The notes beneath the pieces were generated by a model. The model was given only the letters and a program-made list of their open reading frames with translations. It was not told the origin of the DNA and did no database searches. 64,000 bases of DNA from Rhodosorus marinus (taxonomy: Eukaryota > Rhodophyta > Stylonematophyceae > Stylonematales > Stylonemataceae). Where the stretch lies: NCBI GenBank assembly GCA_029953675.1, contig JAMWBK010000004.1:992001-1056000 (forward strand), given 5' to 3'. Shown here in pieces: positions 1 to 10,445 of the stretch (within the stretch, counting starts at the first letter, position 1; the number at the start of each line of letters is the position of its first letter). A program made the position numbers and the translations under genes.

Positions 1-169
1 CCACTGCCGGAGCTGCCGGGCAATTGTCGCAGAGCACGGGACATCTCGTCTGGAATTCCGCTGAAATACATCGGCCATCCGACGCTCCATCACAGAACGG
101 GGACTCGTCAGAGCATCCCACAGCAACGCTAGCAAGTGCTATAAAAACAAAGGCAACGAACAGCTTCAT
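1..169 (-). CDS. Secreted ShK-like cysteine-rich protein, N-terminal part
   Basis: The minus strand carries an ATG at 167-169 followed by an open frame that leaves the window after 56 codons. Residues 1-18 form a typical signal peptide (MKLFVAFVFIALASVAVG). The mature part begins CSDESPFC, then a spaced Cys, CPVLC and DNC, which resembles a ShKT-type six-cysteine fold (C-x-D...C...C...CPxxCxxC). ShKT domains occur in secreted proteins and as appendages of enzymes in many eukaryotes, so the function of the whole protein cannot be told from this end. The start is chosen because it directly precedes the signal peptide and a TATA-like element lies 115 nt upstream. The rest of the gene is outside the window. 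Confidence 0.6.
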   Translation of the reverse strand, partial: MKLFVAFVFIALASVAVGCSDESPFCDGASDGRCISAEFQTRCPVLCDNCPAAPAV

Positions 170-283
170 GTTTTCTTTTTCAAACCTTCTTTCTCGTTTT
201 CTCCCCTCTCTTCTCAGTGATTCTTCTTGGTTTCTTGACCCAGCGCTGGAGCAACATTGCACCCCATAGACCCTTGCTGGCTT

Positions 284-290
284 CTTATAC
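284..290 (-). promoter_or_regulatory. TATA-like element of the ShK-like gene
   Basis: GTATAAG on the minus strand lies about 115 nt upstream of the ATG at 169. Other intronless genes here have a TATA motif at a similar distance (11928, 37120, 48411, 63377). Placed by position and motif only. Confidence 0.4.
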
Positions 291-299
291 CCTCCGGAT

Positions 300-1930
300 C
301 CCTTAGGGTGCTTCCTGGATGGTGACCTCTATCCACTATGTAATGATTTGATCAGACAGAAGCTAGCCATTGAACGACAAGGGATCGGGGTTCTTAGTCA
401 ACCTTGCTCGGTCGACGTGGAAACGAATGTGGACGCCAGCAGACCTCGTCCAGGATCCCACAGTCAGATGTTGATGGTTTCAGTGGGACCTGGGTTGCCC
501 ACTTTGACCGGTTTGGCTAAACATTTCAATCTACAGATCTTAATGAGATCGATCATGCGCCACGATGCTGACGGCATCGAAGGCCGGCGGCGCGGGATTT
601 GCGCTGCAATGCAAAGAAGGCGCTTTGGGCGGCAACTCCCTCGCGTCGAGGTTTTTAAATCCCTTAAGATGGCTCTCCGGGTCTGTTCTTTTTGCCAGTT
701 TTGCCTGCTCCATACGACAACACCGCTCTTGCCGGAATCGTCGGTGAAACGGTGTTAGCCATGGCCCATCACCGTTCAGGCTTTAACCCTGCCCCCACTC
801 AAAATTAGAATCGACTTACATTTTCCCTTTGTTGCCTCGGAGACGCTAAACAGGTAATCTCTGCAAGCAAGGACTCACACGCAACCTCGTCAACTCTAAG
901 CCTGCCCAGCCAGTTGGCCAAAAATGTCCCCCTATCTTGTTGGCAATCCTCTTAATTGATTGCTTGATCAGTCCACTAATTTTTTGGATTGTCTATCAGT
1001 CAAATCCAACGGGCAAGCCTTGTGAATATTTCGCCAACGAAGTGGAGGAAGAAGAAGTTGTTACCTGTTCGATAGTATTTGTTAGGGGTACGATCTCGAG
1101 CCAAAAGTGCAAACATTCATATTTAATAAATTTTTGTAAATCTAATTGATCTTCATTCGAGAAGTACTAAAGGGGTGGTTTCTTGCCACTGGTGTGAGCT
1201 TGAACTCTTAGAGTTGCCTTGGTTGTGAAAAGGTCTATTTTTTTGTTTTGTTATAATTTTATCATTGGTTTTCCTTCAAGTTCTATTTGCTTGATGTTTT
1301 TGTATGTATTTATTTTTGTGAGGATCTGCTCGCCCGTTCGCCTCTTTCAGATACAGTCTCTTTAATTGGTGAGTACTATCAAATTATTTACTATTATATT
1401 GATCAATTTCATGTATTAATTTAATAATTGGGCAGGCGTCCAAGCTCGTTGGTTATCATTGGTGTAATTATTGTTGCGTGTATGAAATAAACTAAAAAAG
1501 TTATAAGTACAATCAATATGCCAATGCGGATGTGTTTTGTCCTCTTCACGAGGAACCCTCGCATAAGTTTAAACATTGCTATGATCGCCCTGGGAATATA
1601 GGAACGTCCCATAGCAGCCTAGTCAGAATCACACCGCTCGACATTCCTTTTACTAAGCGGTGCCTATTGTGTGAGCATGTTTCTGACAACCGGTGAAGCT
1701 GGCATGGCTCTCATGGCTGCTTAACTGGGATTACGTTAGTCTGGGCTTACCCTAGACACGCAGAAGGCATAAGAAACATCTATTAGCTCTCGTTTAGACG
1801 CGTCGAGGAAGACACCCAGTTAAATAGAACCGAACGAGAGTCAAGGGAGGCATATGCTCCTCGACCTTCATTCGGCCTAGAGAATATGTGACGCGACGAG
1901 GCTTCGTTCCTTTTTATCTGCGGGTGGCTT
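300..1930. other. Region without a convincing gene
   Basis: Short open frames exist on both strands (for example 565-747 + and 1421-1612 -, the latter with one hydrophobic stretch), but none has a recognisable motif or promoter arrangement. From about 940 to 1560 the sequence is AT-rich. No retroelement remains were recognised. Confidence 0.4.
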
Positions 1931-1934
1931 TGAC

Positions 1935-2396
1935 GTGCATGCGTTTTGTACGATGACTTGTGAGCAATTGAGAATATGGGAGAAGGTTCTCGGGGTCGTG
2001 TTTGTCGCTGCTGTTGCCAGTATCGTCAATGCTCTACCAGTTGTCGACAACGTCGAACGTATTGTGGTACCGATTAGCTCGCTAGCTGAGTGCGAATCCA
2101 GGTGTACCAAGAATCTGCAAATTCTGATGAAGCAGGTGAACACTCACGAATGGTGTGGGAAGGTCTGCGGATGGATATGGATACCTTCTGGGCAGCTCGA
2201 GAGTAACTCGGAAGCAGAGCTCGGGGCCGGATCAAATATACCAAACGACTGCTTTGAGACGTATGTCCGGCGATGTGACATGAATTCCAGAGGCGTTCTA
2301 TGCTATGAAGCTTGTACGAGTGTTTGCAACAGTGGCACTGGGGCAACAGCCATAGATCCGTACAAGAACTTCAAATTCAGGGTGGACGGGAGATGA
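1935..2396 (+). CDS. Small secreted cysteine-rich protein, unknown function
   Basis: An intact 153-codon frame. A hydrophobic run (VLGVVFVAAVASIVNA) at about residues 18-34, ending in A-L-P, looks like a signal peptide. The second Met (1953, MTCEQ) gives a more usual signal-peptide length and may be the true start. The mature part contains about ten cysteines in the patterns CESRC, WCGKVC, DCF...RRC and LCYEACTSVC, suggesting a compact disulfide-bonded extracellular domain. No known family is recognised. The frame on the opposite strand is a shadow. Flanks are non-coding, with an AT-rich stretch just after the stop that may serve as 3' UTR. Confidence 0.55.
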   Translation: MHAFCTMTCEQLRIWEKVLGVVFVAAVASIVNALPVVDNVERIVVPISSLAECESRCTKNLQILMKQVNTHEWCGKVCGWIWIPSGQLESNSEAELGAGSNIPNDCFETYVRRCDMNSRGVLCYEACTSVCNSGTGATAIDPYKNFKFRVDGR

Positions 2397-2469
2397 CGCA
2401 AGGATAACCGTTACGGAGACTATATATTAATGTAGTTTTTCCTTTCAGTCAACATCCAAGGTTCCTTTG

Positions 2470-2516
2470 ACTTTTTTTTTGCTCAAGACCTCGATTAGCT
2501 TAAACCATTCGTTCGA
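2470..2516 (+). mobile_element. 3' tail remnant of non-LTR family A
   Basis: A T-run followed by a degraded tail and TTAAACCATTCGTTCG, the same ending as the full family A copy at 6480-6515. No coding part remains in front of it, so this is a very short 5'-truncated insertion or a target-like site. Confidence 0.4.
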
Positions 2517-2550
2517 TGAGCAATCAGAAGTTCGAATCTATGTACAACGG

Positions 2551-2576
2551 TGCTGCTGCTGCTGAGTGCTGCTGCT
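2551..2576 (+). repeat. (TGC)n microsatellite, interrupted
   Basis: About eight TGC/CTG units interrupted by one GAG. Not inside a recognised gene. Confidence 0.8.
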
Positions 2577-2579
2577 AGT

Positions 2580-3240
2580 GACCAGTAGAAGAAAAACATC
2601 CATACTGACTTATGCAAAGAGTATTTTTTCCAAATGTTTCGGCGGACCTCAGTGCCCTTTCCGAGCAGCTTGCCAGGGGGAAAAAAACTGTGCGGGCTCT
2701 GCGCAGCAGCCCATCACGGGTGCATATTATTGAAATCTGGCCCGTTTTCCTTGTAGGCTTGTCCTTCAGAATATTCTGTGGTGCCTGCTTCTTTCTGAGA
2801 ACCTTGCTGATGCTCCCACCGTCTCCCTTTCACCCCGAACAGTCGATTCCAATCAGAAGTGCTAGCTCAAAACTCCAACCGACCATCAATGGTTTGGGAC
2901 AACCCCGTACTGTCCCGATCTGCTCTGGGGCTGATAATCTCGATACGGTTATAGGATATACAAGCAATTTATAAACGAAAATAACGCTTTGTACTGTTTA
3001 ATTTGTAAAACAACCCTAAATAGGGCAACCAATGATATCCACTAATAGTATACTTTGCTTTTTTTTAAAATTAGATTTAGTCCCAAAACATATCTCCAAA
3101 ACCATCCTTTGGCAATTAAGAAACGTCCACGTGTCCGGCCATGTTTACAAAAATCAATTTTCTCGAAAAAGCGAGGATTGCACTCAATTAGCTACCCTTA
3201 ATAACCATTCGTTCGTAATAAGGTCCTGACCCGGCAGACG
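2580..3240. other. Region without a convincing gene
   Basis: Only short frames without motifs. The part around 2940-3150 is AT-rich. CCATTCGTTCG, the motif found at family A 3' ends, occurs at 3205-3215 without obvious element sequence before it. Confidence 0.4.
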
Positions 3241-3244
3241 TACT

Positions 3245-3278
3245 GGTGGGTGGTGGTGGTGGTGGTGGTGGTGGTGGT
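3245..3278 (+). repeat. (GGT)n microsatellite
   Basis: Eleven consecutive GGT/TGG triplets. It is open in several frames, but the apparent poly-His frame on the minus strand has no other protein features. Confidence 0.9.
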
Positions 3279-3289
3279 TTCTACTAGAC

Positions 3290-3606
3290 TTGCTATACAG
3301 TGAACTCCGGCACATGGTGAGGAATGAAGCTCTCGAAACGGAAGGTGAGAAGTCTTTACCCATCGCGGAATACTTGAATGAGGAAGTTCGTCGTATCACC
3401 TGTGAAGATAGCCGTCGAATTCATATGTGGACCTCGCTGTTCCGAAATGTTCCCTGAGGCCCCCCACAGGCTCTTCTCAGTGTTTACTAACCTGAGATTT
3501 GGCTTGGGGGCGAATGATTACCGCCTTGATGTCGGTTGCATGCGATTTCCAGTCAGTTTTCTGTTTTTACCCTCGGGGTTTGTTTCTAGCATCCGATAAA
3601 AGCGTT
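3290..3606 (+). mobile_element. Degenerate family A non-LTR fragment
   Basis: Sequence from 3330 to 3450 aligns with the endonuclease-coding part of the family A copy at 6020-6130 (shared blocks include CTTTACCC-TCGCGGA and ATCACCTGTGA-GATAGCCG). The fragment ends with the family hairpin remnant ACCCTCGGGGTTTG (3569-3582) and a CCGAT block. Many substitutions and indels destroy the frame, so this is an old copy. Confidence 0.6.
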
Positions 3607-3609
3607 TCT

Positions 3610-4475
3610 TCAAAAGCGTATCAGAACTCAACGCAAAATTCTAGAATATCGGATTCGGAAATAAGAATTTAAGCCGGCCGGGGAAGGGCGGCTGCCTCCC
3701 CGTTTCTAACTTGTTTGGTGACTACTAGTGAGGCCGATTGCTGAGTAGAGGCCGCGAGAATCATTGGTCTAACCAAACATGAACCTTTGCACGTATTTAT
3801 GAACATCCCTAAAGAATTCTGCGTGCCTACCCATTCCTAGTTACCTGGCGGGTCTTTAGCTCTCGGCCATCCACACCTTACCTTATCCTCAAGTTCCGCG
3901 ATGCTTGGAGCAGTTTACGATATTGATTTCCACTACCTGAACCGTTTTTCAACTTTTAAATGCAGGGTAGAGTCTGCAGGATCGATAATGAACTGGCTTG
4001 CAGTCTGTAATTTTGCTATTGGTCCCCATTGAGGATCTGTCAACGTGTGGGACAAAAGCTTGACATCGATGATCTGGTAATCAGGAGGCGAACTGGTTTC
4101 TTCTAGTGATATAAAATCTACGATGATTAAAACTTATAATGAGAACTCTCCGCAGAGTCATGAACTCGAGGCGCTGGAGCATTCTTCGTCCAAATTGGCT
4201 TTCGGTATCACCGAAGGACCAATAACCAAACTTCCTGGAGTCAAAACATTGGGTGCAGCAGCGCAACAGCTCTTCTATATTCACATAAACCACTAGCTTA
4301 AGGGACTTGACACGGATCAGACCCTCGTCACAACAAGAGACCCTTAAAGCACCGCCCCTCAATCCTCTTCGAAGCAGTCGATCCGCCACCTCTACGCAGA
4401 AAAATTCTACACCAATATTTTCTTTCATAAACCGAATAGTATATAGCGCCGATAAAAAATACCTCTATATATTTC
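3610..4475. other. Region without a convincing gene
   Basis: Nothing recognisable apart from short frames; the minus frame at 4081-4428 lacks motifs. AT-rich toward 4430-4475, immediately before the family A insertion. Confidence 0.35.
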
Positions 4476-4500
4476 ATATATACGAACGAACGAATGGTAT

Positions 4501-6459
4501 TTTTATTCTCCGCTTGGTCGTGGGGCTACCTATGACACCCTTGGCGCTTCCTCACACACGTTTGCGGCGCGCACAGGGGTACAACAGGGTGATCCCTTGT
4601 CCCCTTTCCTACATGCCTGTGGACTACAACTCGTCTTGCTTTGTCTTCGCTCCGAATTCCCGCAGGTTCGTACGGTTGCATACCACGACGACGTGTGCCT
4701 CCTGGGGCCCCCCGATACTCTAGCGCTCGCTTATGATCGTCTCCGCTCCTTGGCTTCGCGGGTTGACCTGGAGGTTAATCATCACAAATCGTTCTACTGG
4801 GGAGGTGTAGCTGCACAAGAGCAGCAGGTACCTGCGTCGTTCCAGGATATTTGGAGACCGGATGGTTTTGTCCACTTAGGCATCCCCTACGGGTCGCCGT
4901 CCTTCGTTGAAGGCGAGTTGCTGCAGCTCCTCGGTAAGCACAGACAGCTGGTTGCAGGGCTTCGACGGCTACCTCCGGGCTTTCTTCAGTGCTCGTTGTT
5001 GCTGTTTCGGTATTGTTGCAGTCAGCGGTTAACCTATTGGCTCAGCTCACTTCCAACTCATTGGGGCCGGTGGTTGGCCACTCGTGCGGATGCTGAAAGT
5101 TTCCGTGACCTGGGGTATTTTCTCGATGAAGAGCTGAGCGCTCTGCCGCGACCCACCTGTGATGTTGTGCGCGCCCAGGTAGGCCTCCCATTGCGATTGG
5201 GGGGACTGGGCCTCTGCAATCGTGTTGTGGTCCAACCTGCAGCCGCAGTAGGGGCCTGGGGAACCGCACTTCCCACTTTGAGCAGCTTGGGTATCTCGAA
5301 GTTCGGCAATTTGATGGCGAGCCTCTCGCGGGGTGTCTTGCTTCCCAGCGTACCGGAAAGCGCCCAAGACTTGTTTCTGGAGCTCCAAGCCGCCCTGAAT
5401 TCCTGTACTAGTCTCCCCGAAACCGTTCAACCCCGTCTTCCTGACTGGCGAGCTGTATTTGACCGCTCTCGAGGTTCCGCCCCGGGGATTCGTCCTGCGC
5501 CTGAATCTGTTCTAGGGGAGATTGACCCAGTGGTTGCCGCAGAAGAAGAAGTTCCAGTTGATCCTCCTGATGATTCCCAGCGCGCTGGGAGCCGAGCTCA
5601 AGCACGCACGGATGCGCTGCAAAATATCCTTTCTTGGGACTTGCACCGTGCTGCATATGGCCGACTCCTCGCGCAGATGGTCTCATCTTCTCGCGCTCGC
5701 GCCCGCCTACGTAGTCTTGGAGGGGTTCTTAGCTCTCAGTGGCTCATGACCGTACCAGCCTTTCCGCCACTCACACTGTCGGATTTCGAAGTGCGTACTT
5801 CACTGCGCTTATACCTCGGCTTACATCAGCCCCCTTGGCCGTACGAGATGGGTTCGTCGTGCCCTCTCTGCTCTCAGACTGAAGACAACGCAGATTTTGG
5901 CGCCCACCTGCTCGCTAGTTGCCCGGCGGTGAAAGGTGCTCGAACCCGCCGCCGTACACGGATCTTGAACCTGTTATACCGGGAACTTCGGCCTATAGTC
6001 CGGCAAGCCGGTCTGGAAATCGAACGTGAGAAACCTTTACCCGTCGCGGACTTTCAAAATGATGAACGCCGTGTAGCCGACCTGGTGATAACCTGTGACG
6101 ACAGCCGCCGTACCACATACGTTGATCTTGCTGTTCCTAAACCTCAAGCTAGTCGTTATCTCCCGGCTGCGGGGGAGCGCCGTGGCTCTGCCGCCGCCAG
6201 CATGAGACGCCGCAAAGAGATTAAATACGCAGGGGCTTTGTCTTCCCCTGGTGTTCGTGCTTCGGCACTAGCACATCGCTTGGTACCCCTGATCATTGAG
6301 TGCTTTGGGTTCATGGACTCTGTTGGTTCTCGCTGGCTTCGGGAGTTGTTCCGCGAACGCCCTGACCGTCTTCAATCGTTGTTTACCCGCTTAAGTTTCC
6401 TGCTGTGGCGCATGAACGCCGCTTTGATGTTGGAGGCGCGAGTACTTCGCCGCGCTTAG
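4501..6459 (+). pseudogene. Family A polyprotein, C-terminal half: RT plus restriction-like endonuclease
   Basis: The frame is open without interruption from 4501 to the stop at 6459 but has no ATG of its own because the 5' end was lost on insertion. It shows RT motif B (GVQQGDPLSPFLHAC, about 4576-4620) and the catalytic YHDD box (4681-4692). A long thumb/linker region follows. Further on come a CX2C...HX4C knuckle (CPLC...HLLASC, about 5860-5922) and a C-terminal restriction-like endonuclease signature (RRVADLVITCDD...TTYVDLAVP, about 6067-6138). The order RT-knuckle-endonuclease is that of R2/NeSL/CRE-class elements that cut their target with a restriction-like nuclease. The lack of inner stops means the copy is young. 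It cannot be expressed as a complete protein. Confidence 0.85.
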
Positions 6460-6468
6460 TCTTTTTTT

Positions 6469-6478
6469 CCCCTCGGGG
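6469..6478 (+). promoter_or_regulatory. Conserved 3' UTR hairpin of family A
   Basis: CCCCTCGGGG just after the stop codon, flanked by T-runs, is kept in the copies at 34518 (-) and 41757, and as variants at 3569, 31845 (-) and 44115. In R2-class elements the 3' UTR RNA is recognised by the RT for priming; a similar role here is inferred from conservation only. Confidence 0.5.
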
Positions 6479-6524
6479 TTTTTTTTTCAGCCTCCGATTA
6501 AACCATTCGTTCGTATATATTTCA

Positions 6525-7685
6525 AACGATATCAATTATTCATATTTTTAATTTGTCGGAGAATATTTTCTAATAGTTAAAGAAAAATATTCATATTATA
6601 TTGAATACATTTATTTGTTACATTAGTCCATAGCTAACTAATGCCGTGGCCTAATCATGTACTTTTAAGAGATGGACATATGGTTTTGTAGTAAAATAGG
6701 AAATAACATCTTGAAGGACTGATTTCGAGCGGTTGATTGGGCCTTAGCTGTACGGGCCGCTTTGAGGGGTTGGTAGCTTCTTCGGGCAATCGGTTATGGG
6801 ATATGCATGGTGATATGGGAAGATATCATGTCATGAAATTTACATCAGAGTGGGTTTACAGGATATTATCTGGGACACCCCGCCAGGGATGGATGTCCCG
6901 GACGGTTCCTTTTCTCAGTGGTGAAAACTGATTTCCCAAGTCAGTTTCGGCTTTGTTCTGATGAGCGATTCGCAAACGACAAACGAAGTACAGCGACGGG
7001 GAGGTTTTGACAGACTGTTTGAGTTCATAAAGATCGCGTGGACAAGATCTTTGGTGTGGTGAGCTGATCGAGCTGCTCTGGTAGGGCATGAGCAGGAGCT
7101 TTCTTCCAGGCGTAGGCAACATGAGGGCCCGGGTATTCGTTTGTGTTTGCACGGATGAAGATCGGGGGATGTGTCTCTCTGCGGATGTCTATTGTGAACT
7201 CTTTTTGCGGAGCCAAATGCTGATGAGACAGTTTGCGGCTCAAAGGGAACAAGCGGTGCTCTGTTTTGGAGGACGATCGAGGTTTGGAACACGTCGGGAT
7301 GTGAAAGACAACCGCCCGACGGGTCGGCAAATGTCTAGAGGTGGCTTTTACCGCGAAGAAAGGTGCACTTCGGGAAGTGTCTTTGGGGGGGACGAGGACT
7401 GCTCTCAAGTACCCGACGATGTCAGGTTGCTTAAGTCAGAGAAGCTGAACAGCCTCAAGACGGCGCTGCTCACTATCTGCGCTGCTGAGAGTCCGTCATC
7501 TGCCAACTGCTGAGACTCAAGACTCTGCAGGGTAGCTCGCGTCCGGGTGGCGCGGAACGGAGTGATTAGGACGTTCCATCCCATTCGCGAGTGTCACGTT
7601 GGAGGACCTTTTGCCGGCAACGGACCGATCTGCCCGTTGGAGCTCATCTGCAAGAATCTGATCACCGGCACTCGACCATCATCCG
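6525..7685. other. Region without a recognised gene
   Basis: AT-rich until about 6720. The plus frame 7088-7513 and three overlapping minus frames (6915-7408) are open but show no motif, signal peptide or homology that I recognise. If one is real, it could be the N-terminal part of the RTX-repeat gene that follows, but no frame connects. Confidence 0.3.
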
Positions 7686-7689
7686 TGGG

Positions 7690-9257
7690 ACACAGTTTAC
7701 GGACGTTATCTTTGGCTTTGATGGACACCATAACATCCGAAGCCTGGGTAGTGACGATTTAATTAAAAGCAGTGACGGCAATATTAGAGTCTTCGGTGTG
7801 CGGCGATGAGAAGTTAGTGGGTAACGACAGGAACGACAACCTGTTAGCAGAGCACGGTAACGATCGGGTATTTGGCGGAGCTGACAAGGATTTCATCTCC
7901 GGGTTTGAAGGGAAGGACTTGCTCTACGGCGGCGATGGTATGGACCGAGTCGATGAACGTGGTGGAAAGGACGTCGTCAACGGTGCAAGCGGAATTGGCT
8001 TTTTTTCCATGGTGGAAGTGGGGCGGACTATATGCTCGGACTTCAAGGTGCTGATTTCATTGACGGGAATGCAGGCAATGACAAAATCAATGGGGGCATC
8101 GGAATTGATAAGATACACCGGTCGCAAGGGGACGATATCATCTTCAGGGAGTCAGGATCCGATGTCCTCTTCGGAGACAACGGCAACGATCGTATCTACA
8201 TCGGTGAAGGGGCTAATAAAGCACATGGTGGTGAAGGGGATGACTATATCACCGCTCCATCGGTTGAGAACCGGTTCTTTGGCGGCAATGGTCATGATAA
8301 GCTCATCGGAGGCGTCGATAGTAACAGCTTGGATGGGGGTGTCGGAGATGATCGGCTCGAGGGTAAGGACGCGGATGATAGCCCCGACGGAGGGGAGGAA
8401 AACAACGTGTTGATCGGTGCTGGTGGCGACGACAACTCTTTTGGATACGAAGGTGATGATGATCTGAGAGGTGGAGCAGGAGCTGATCACATGCTCGATT
8501 TTGAAGCAAACGACACTATGCCAGTTGGGGAGAAGGCCCGACAATATGACAGGAGGCCTTGGAAATGATGATATGAACGAGGGACGGGCCAATGATCTCG
8601 TGTTAGGAACGCAAGGGATAGACAAAATCATAACCGGGCAAGGTGACGACGAGGTACACGCCGGTAGGGGGGATGACGAAGTGGACGTAGGTTCAGGCGA
8701 CGATGCCATGTTCGGAGAGGCTGGCAATGATCAGGCGCCGGTTTGAACGAGTTGCATGGCGGCCTCGACAACGACGTTCTAGAGGGTGGTGAGGATGCAG
8801 ACACTATATTGGACGGACAGGAAAGGAACCCGTCTATGTCAACGGAGGGGATGATTTTTTGCTCGGTGGTACGGGTGATGACGCTATTCGAGCAGGCGAT
8901 GGCAATGCAAGGTTAACGGAGGTGAAGGTGAGGATGATATCGAAGGTGGGAATGGAAACGATAAGATGGAGGGGAAGGTCGGAGACGATGTTGTGAAGGG
9001 CAGTGATGGCAGGGACAACATCATTGAAGGACGCGAGCACGACGAGATAGAAGGGAATCGTGGAGAAGACCTTGTCCAAGATCTGAACCGGGACAATTCC
9101 TTAAGCGGCAAAAGGGAACGATACGATCACTGCGGGAGACGGCGATGACAGGATAAACGCGGGTCCAGGTAACGACAACATCACGTCCGTAAAGGGTTTT
9201 GATACGATAGATCCTGGCACGGGAACCGACATCGTTGACGTCAATCCAGGGGTTTGA
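7690..9257 (+). pseudogene. RTX (hemolysin-type Ca-binding) repeat gene, frame-broken
   Basis: Across 1.5 kb the plus strand encodes about forty nonapeptides of the GGxGxDxUx type (for example GGNGHDKLIGG, GGAGADHML, GQGDDEVHAG, GGNGNDKMEGK). These bind calcium and form a parallel beta-roll in secreted bacterial proteins. The array is split over at least eight stretches in alternating frames: near 7700-7809, 7772-8010, 8035-8520, 8540-8742, 8743-8822, 8832-8910, 8915-9110 and 9114-9257. The last ends in a normal-looking stop at 9255-9257. Repeats stay readable on both sides of each break, so decay is recent, or some breaks are sequencing errors (one lies at a T7 run near 8000). No enzymatic or pore-forming domain is visible in front of the repeats, so calling it a toxin is not supported. 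RTX proteins are mainly bacterial, so acquisition by transfer is the natural inference. Confidence 0.75.
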
Positions 9258-9394
9258 AACATCGTTGCGACTTCAACGCCACACCTGCGTTTGACACCTA
9301 GCAGCAACTGGACAGTTGAAGGAGTTGTATCTTGCAATTGGGAGCATGGCGCTCCTTATCCCACTGCACATGGATCTCATCACAGTCCATATGG

Positions 9395-9545
9395 GAGCAT
9401 TATAGGATTTAAACTACCTACCAGAGCTACAGAGCATCTAGAGCGCAAAGCGGACGCACAAGCCCTAGTGCGAGCGCATTTGAATCGACAACTATAGCGT
9501 GGTACGTCTCGCAGGGCGATCCATGCCATTCGTAAAGATGATAAT
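9395..9545 (+). pseudogene. C-terminal remnant of a third non-LTR lineage (family C)
   Basis: The stretch aligns with 23490-23605: shared nucleotide blocks include GCGCAAAGCGGAC / ACAAAGCGGAC, a CGATCCATGCCATTCG / GCCATCCATGCCATGCG block and AAAGATGATAA / AAAGATAAT. At 23345 the same region forms an open frame resembling the end of the family A/B endonuclease proteins. Here an in-frame TAG (near 9495) breaks it. Confidence 0.5.
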
Positions 9546-9549
9546 GTCG

Positions 9550-10440
9550 GGATAACACTGTTTACCCTTGCCCACATGGACGTAGGATTTCTTCGAAAAT
9601 GAACTTCGCCACATTCTCCTTCATAGTTTCCGGCATTGCTCGCACGCAGACCATCGCGTCAACGAATCTACCGCCACGAAGATCCCTTGATTTCCGCTCG
9701 CGTGAGCCTTTCGAAACCTCCCGACAAAACCCGAATGGCACCGAGGGAAGAACGCTTGGCAGTAGTGGCGTAATCCGACGTATTGCTGCAATTCCGATGT
9801 CGAACATGGGAGGGGACGCGTAATTAGTTGCAATGAGTGGATGGATTTACTACTATAGCCTGAATCGCTGCGCAAGGCGTGGCAATGAATGTTCACTGCT
9901 TCTACATAAGACGCATCTTGTAAGAATAATACGGCACGAGTCTTGAGATTTGACAAGACGAGCGGGAATCTGTCAACCGTCCACTGGTCAGGTTCCGGAC
10001 GCGATGAGTGAGAAAGTACAATGCACAAGGCGAATATGATGGGGGATGACTCCTGCAGAATTTTGCCCCCGGATTTAGGCCACGTCTCCGGCCTATGTTT
10101 GTTCACTCTCGAGCTCATTAGTCTCGAGGAAGCCGACGGAAAGCCAGAATCTCCATCAGTCTACCCGAAATTCCCGAAATGCGTTGTTTCTGATATTGTC
10201 TTTGATTCTCCTAACCTTACCGAGCTCTGTCAGAGTCCTTAAAGTAGTCGCAACAAGCGTGTATCTTTCATCGCCCAGCCCAGCCCAGCCCATAATTTTA
10301 ATCTGGTAGGAGACAGTCCTTCACATCCATCGCTCGATAATGAGCACCAGAAAATACACATGTATACGAAACCCGATTGTCATTTATTTCACAGCGGATT
10401 TCATGTCCTGAGTCCACTACATCATCTAGATTACGGAATT
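9550..10440. other. Region without a convincing gene
   Basis: Overlapping short frames on both strands (9599-9823 +, 9621-10118 -) have no motifs. A short CCCAGCCCAGCCCAGCCCAT repeat lies near 10274-10292. The segment from 10250 to 10445 probably holds the 3' UTR of the minus-strand gene that ends at 10446. Confidence 0.35.
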
Positions 10441-10445
10441 ATTAT

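Larger units (their letters stand above)
4498..6510 (+). mobile_element. Family A non-LTR retrotransposon, 5'-truncated
   Basis: The element starts within the reverse transcriptase, just before the GVQQGDP box, and ends with a 3' UTR holding CCCCTCGGGG (6469-6478), a T-run, and CCGATTAAACCATTCGTTCG. Copies of the same 3' end occur at 13560, 34500 (-), 41750, 44115 and 55750 (-). Truncation at the 5' end is typical of target-primed reverse transcription. Upstream parts of the polyprotein are missing from the window. Confidence 0.85.
4476..6520. repeat. Inverted 18-bp flanks around family A copy
   Basis: ATATATACGAAC(GAAC)GAATGG at 4476-4497 is the exact reverse complement of CCATTCGTTCGTATATAT at 6503-6520, apart from one extra ACGA unit on the left. 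The two sit directly at the 5' truncation point and at the 3' tail of the element. They are inverted, not the direct target-site duplication normally expected. Confidence 0.8.

Noticed and set aside
3184-3399. Minus frame with a long poly-His run as a metal-binding protein
   Set aside because: The run is the (GGT)n microsatellite read in reverse; the rest overlaps a decayed retroelement and shows no gene features.
7690-9257. Functional RTX toxin gene
   Set aside because: Only repeats are visible, no activity domain or secretion genes, and the frame changes at least seven times.
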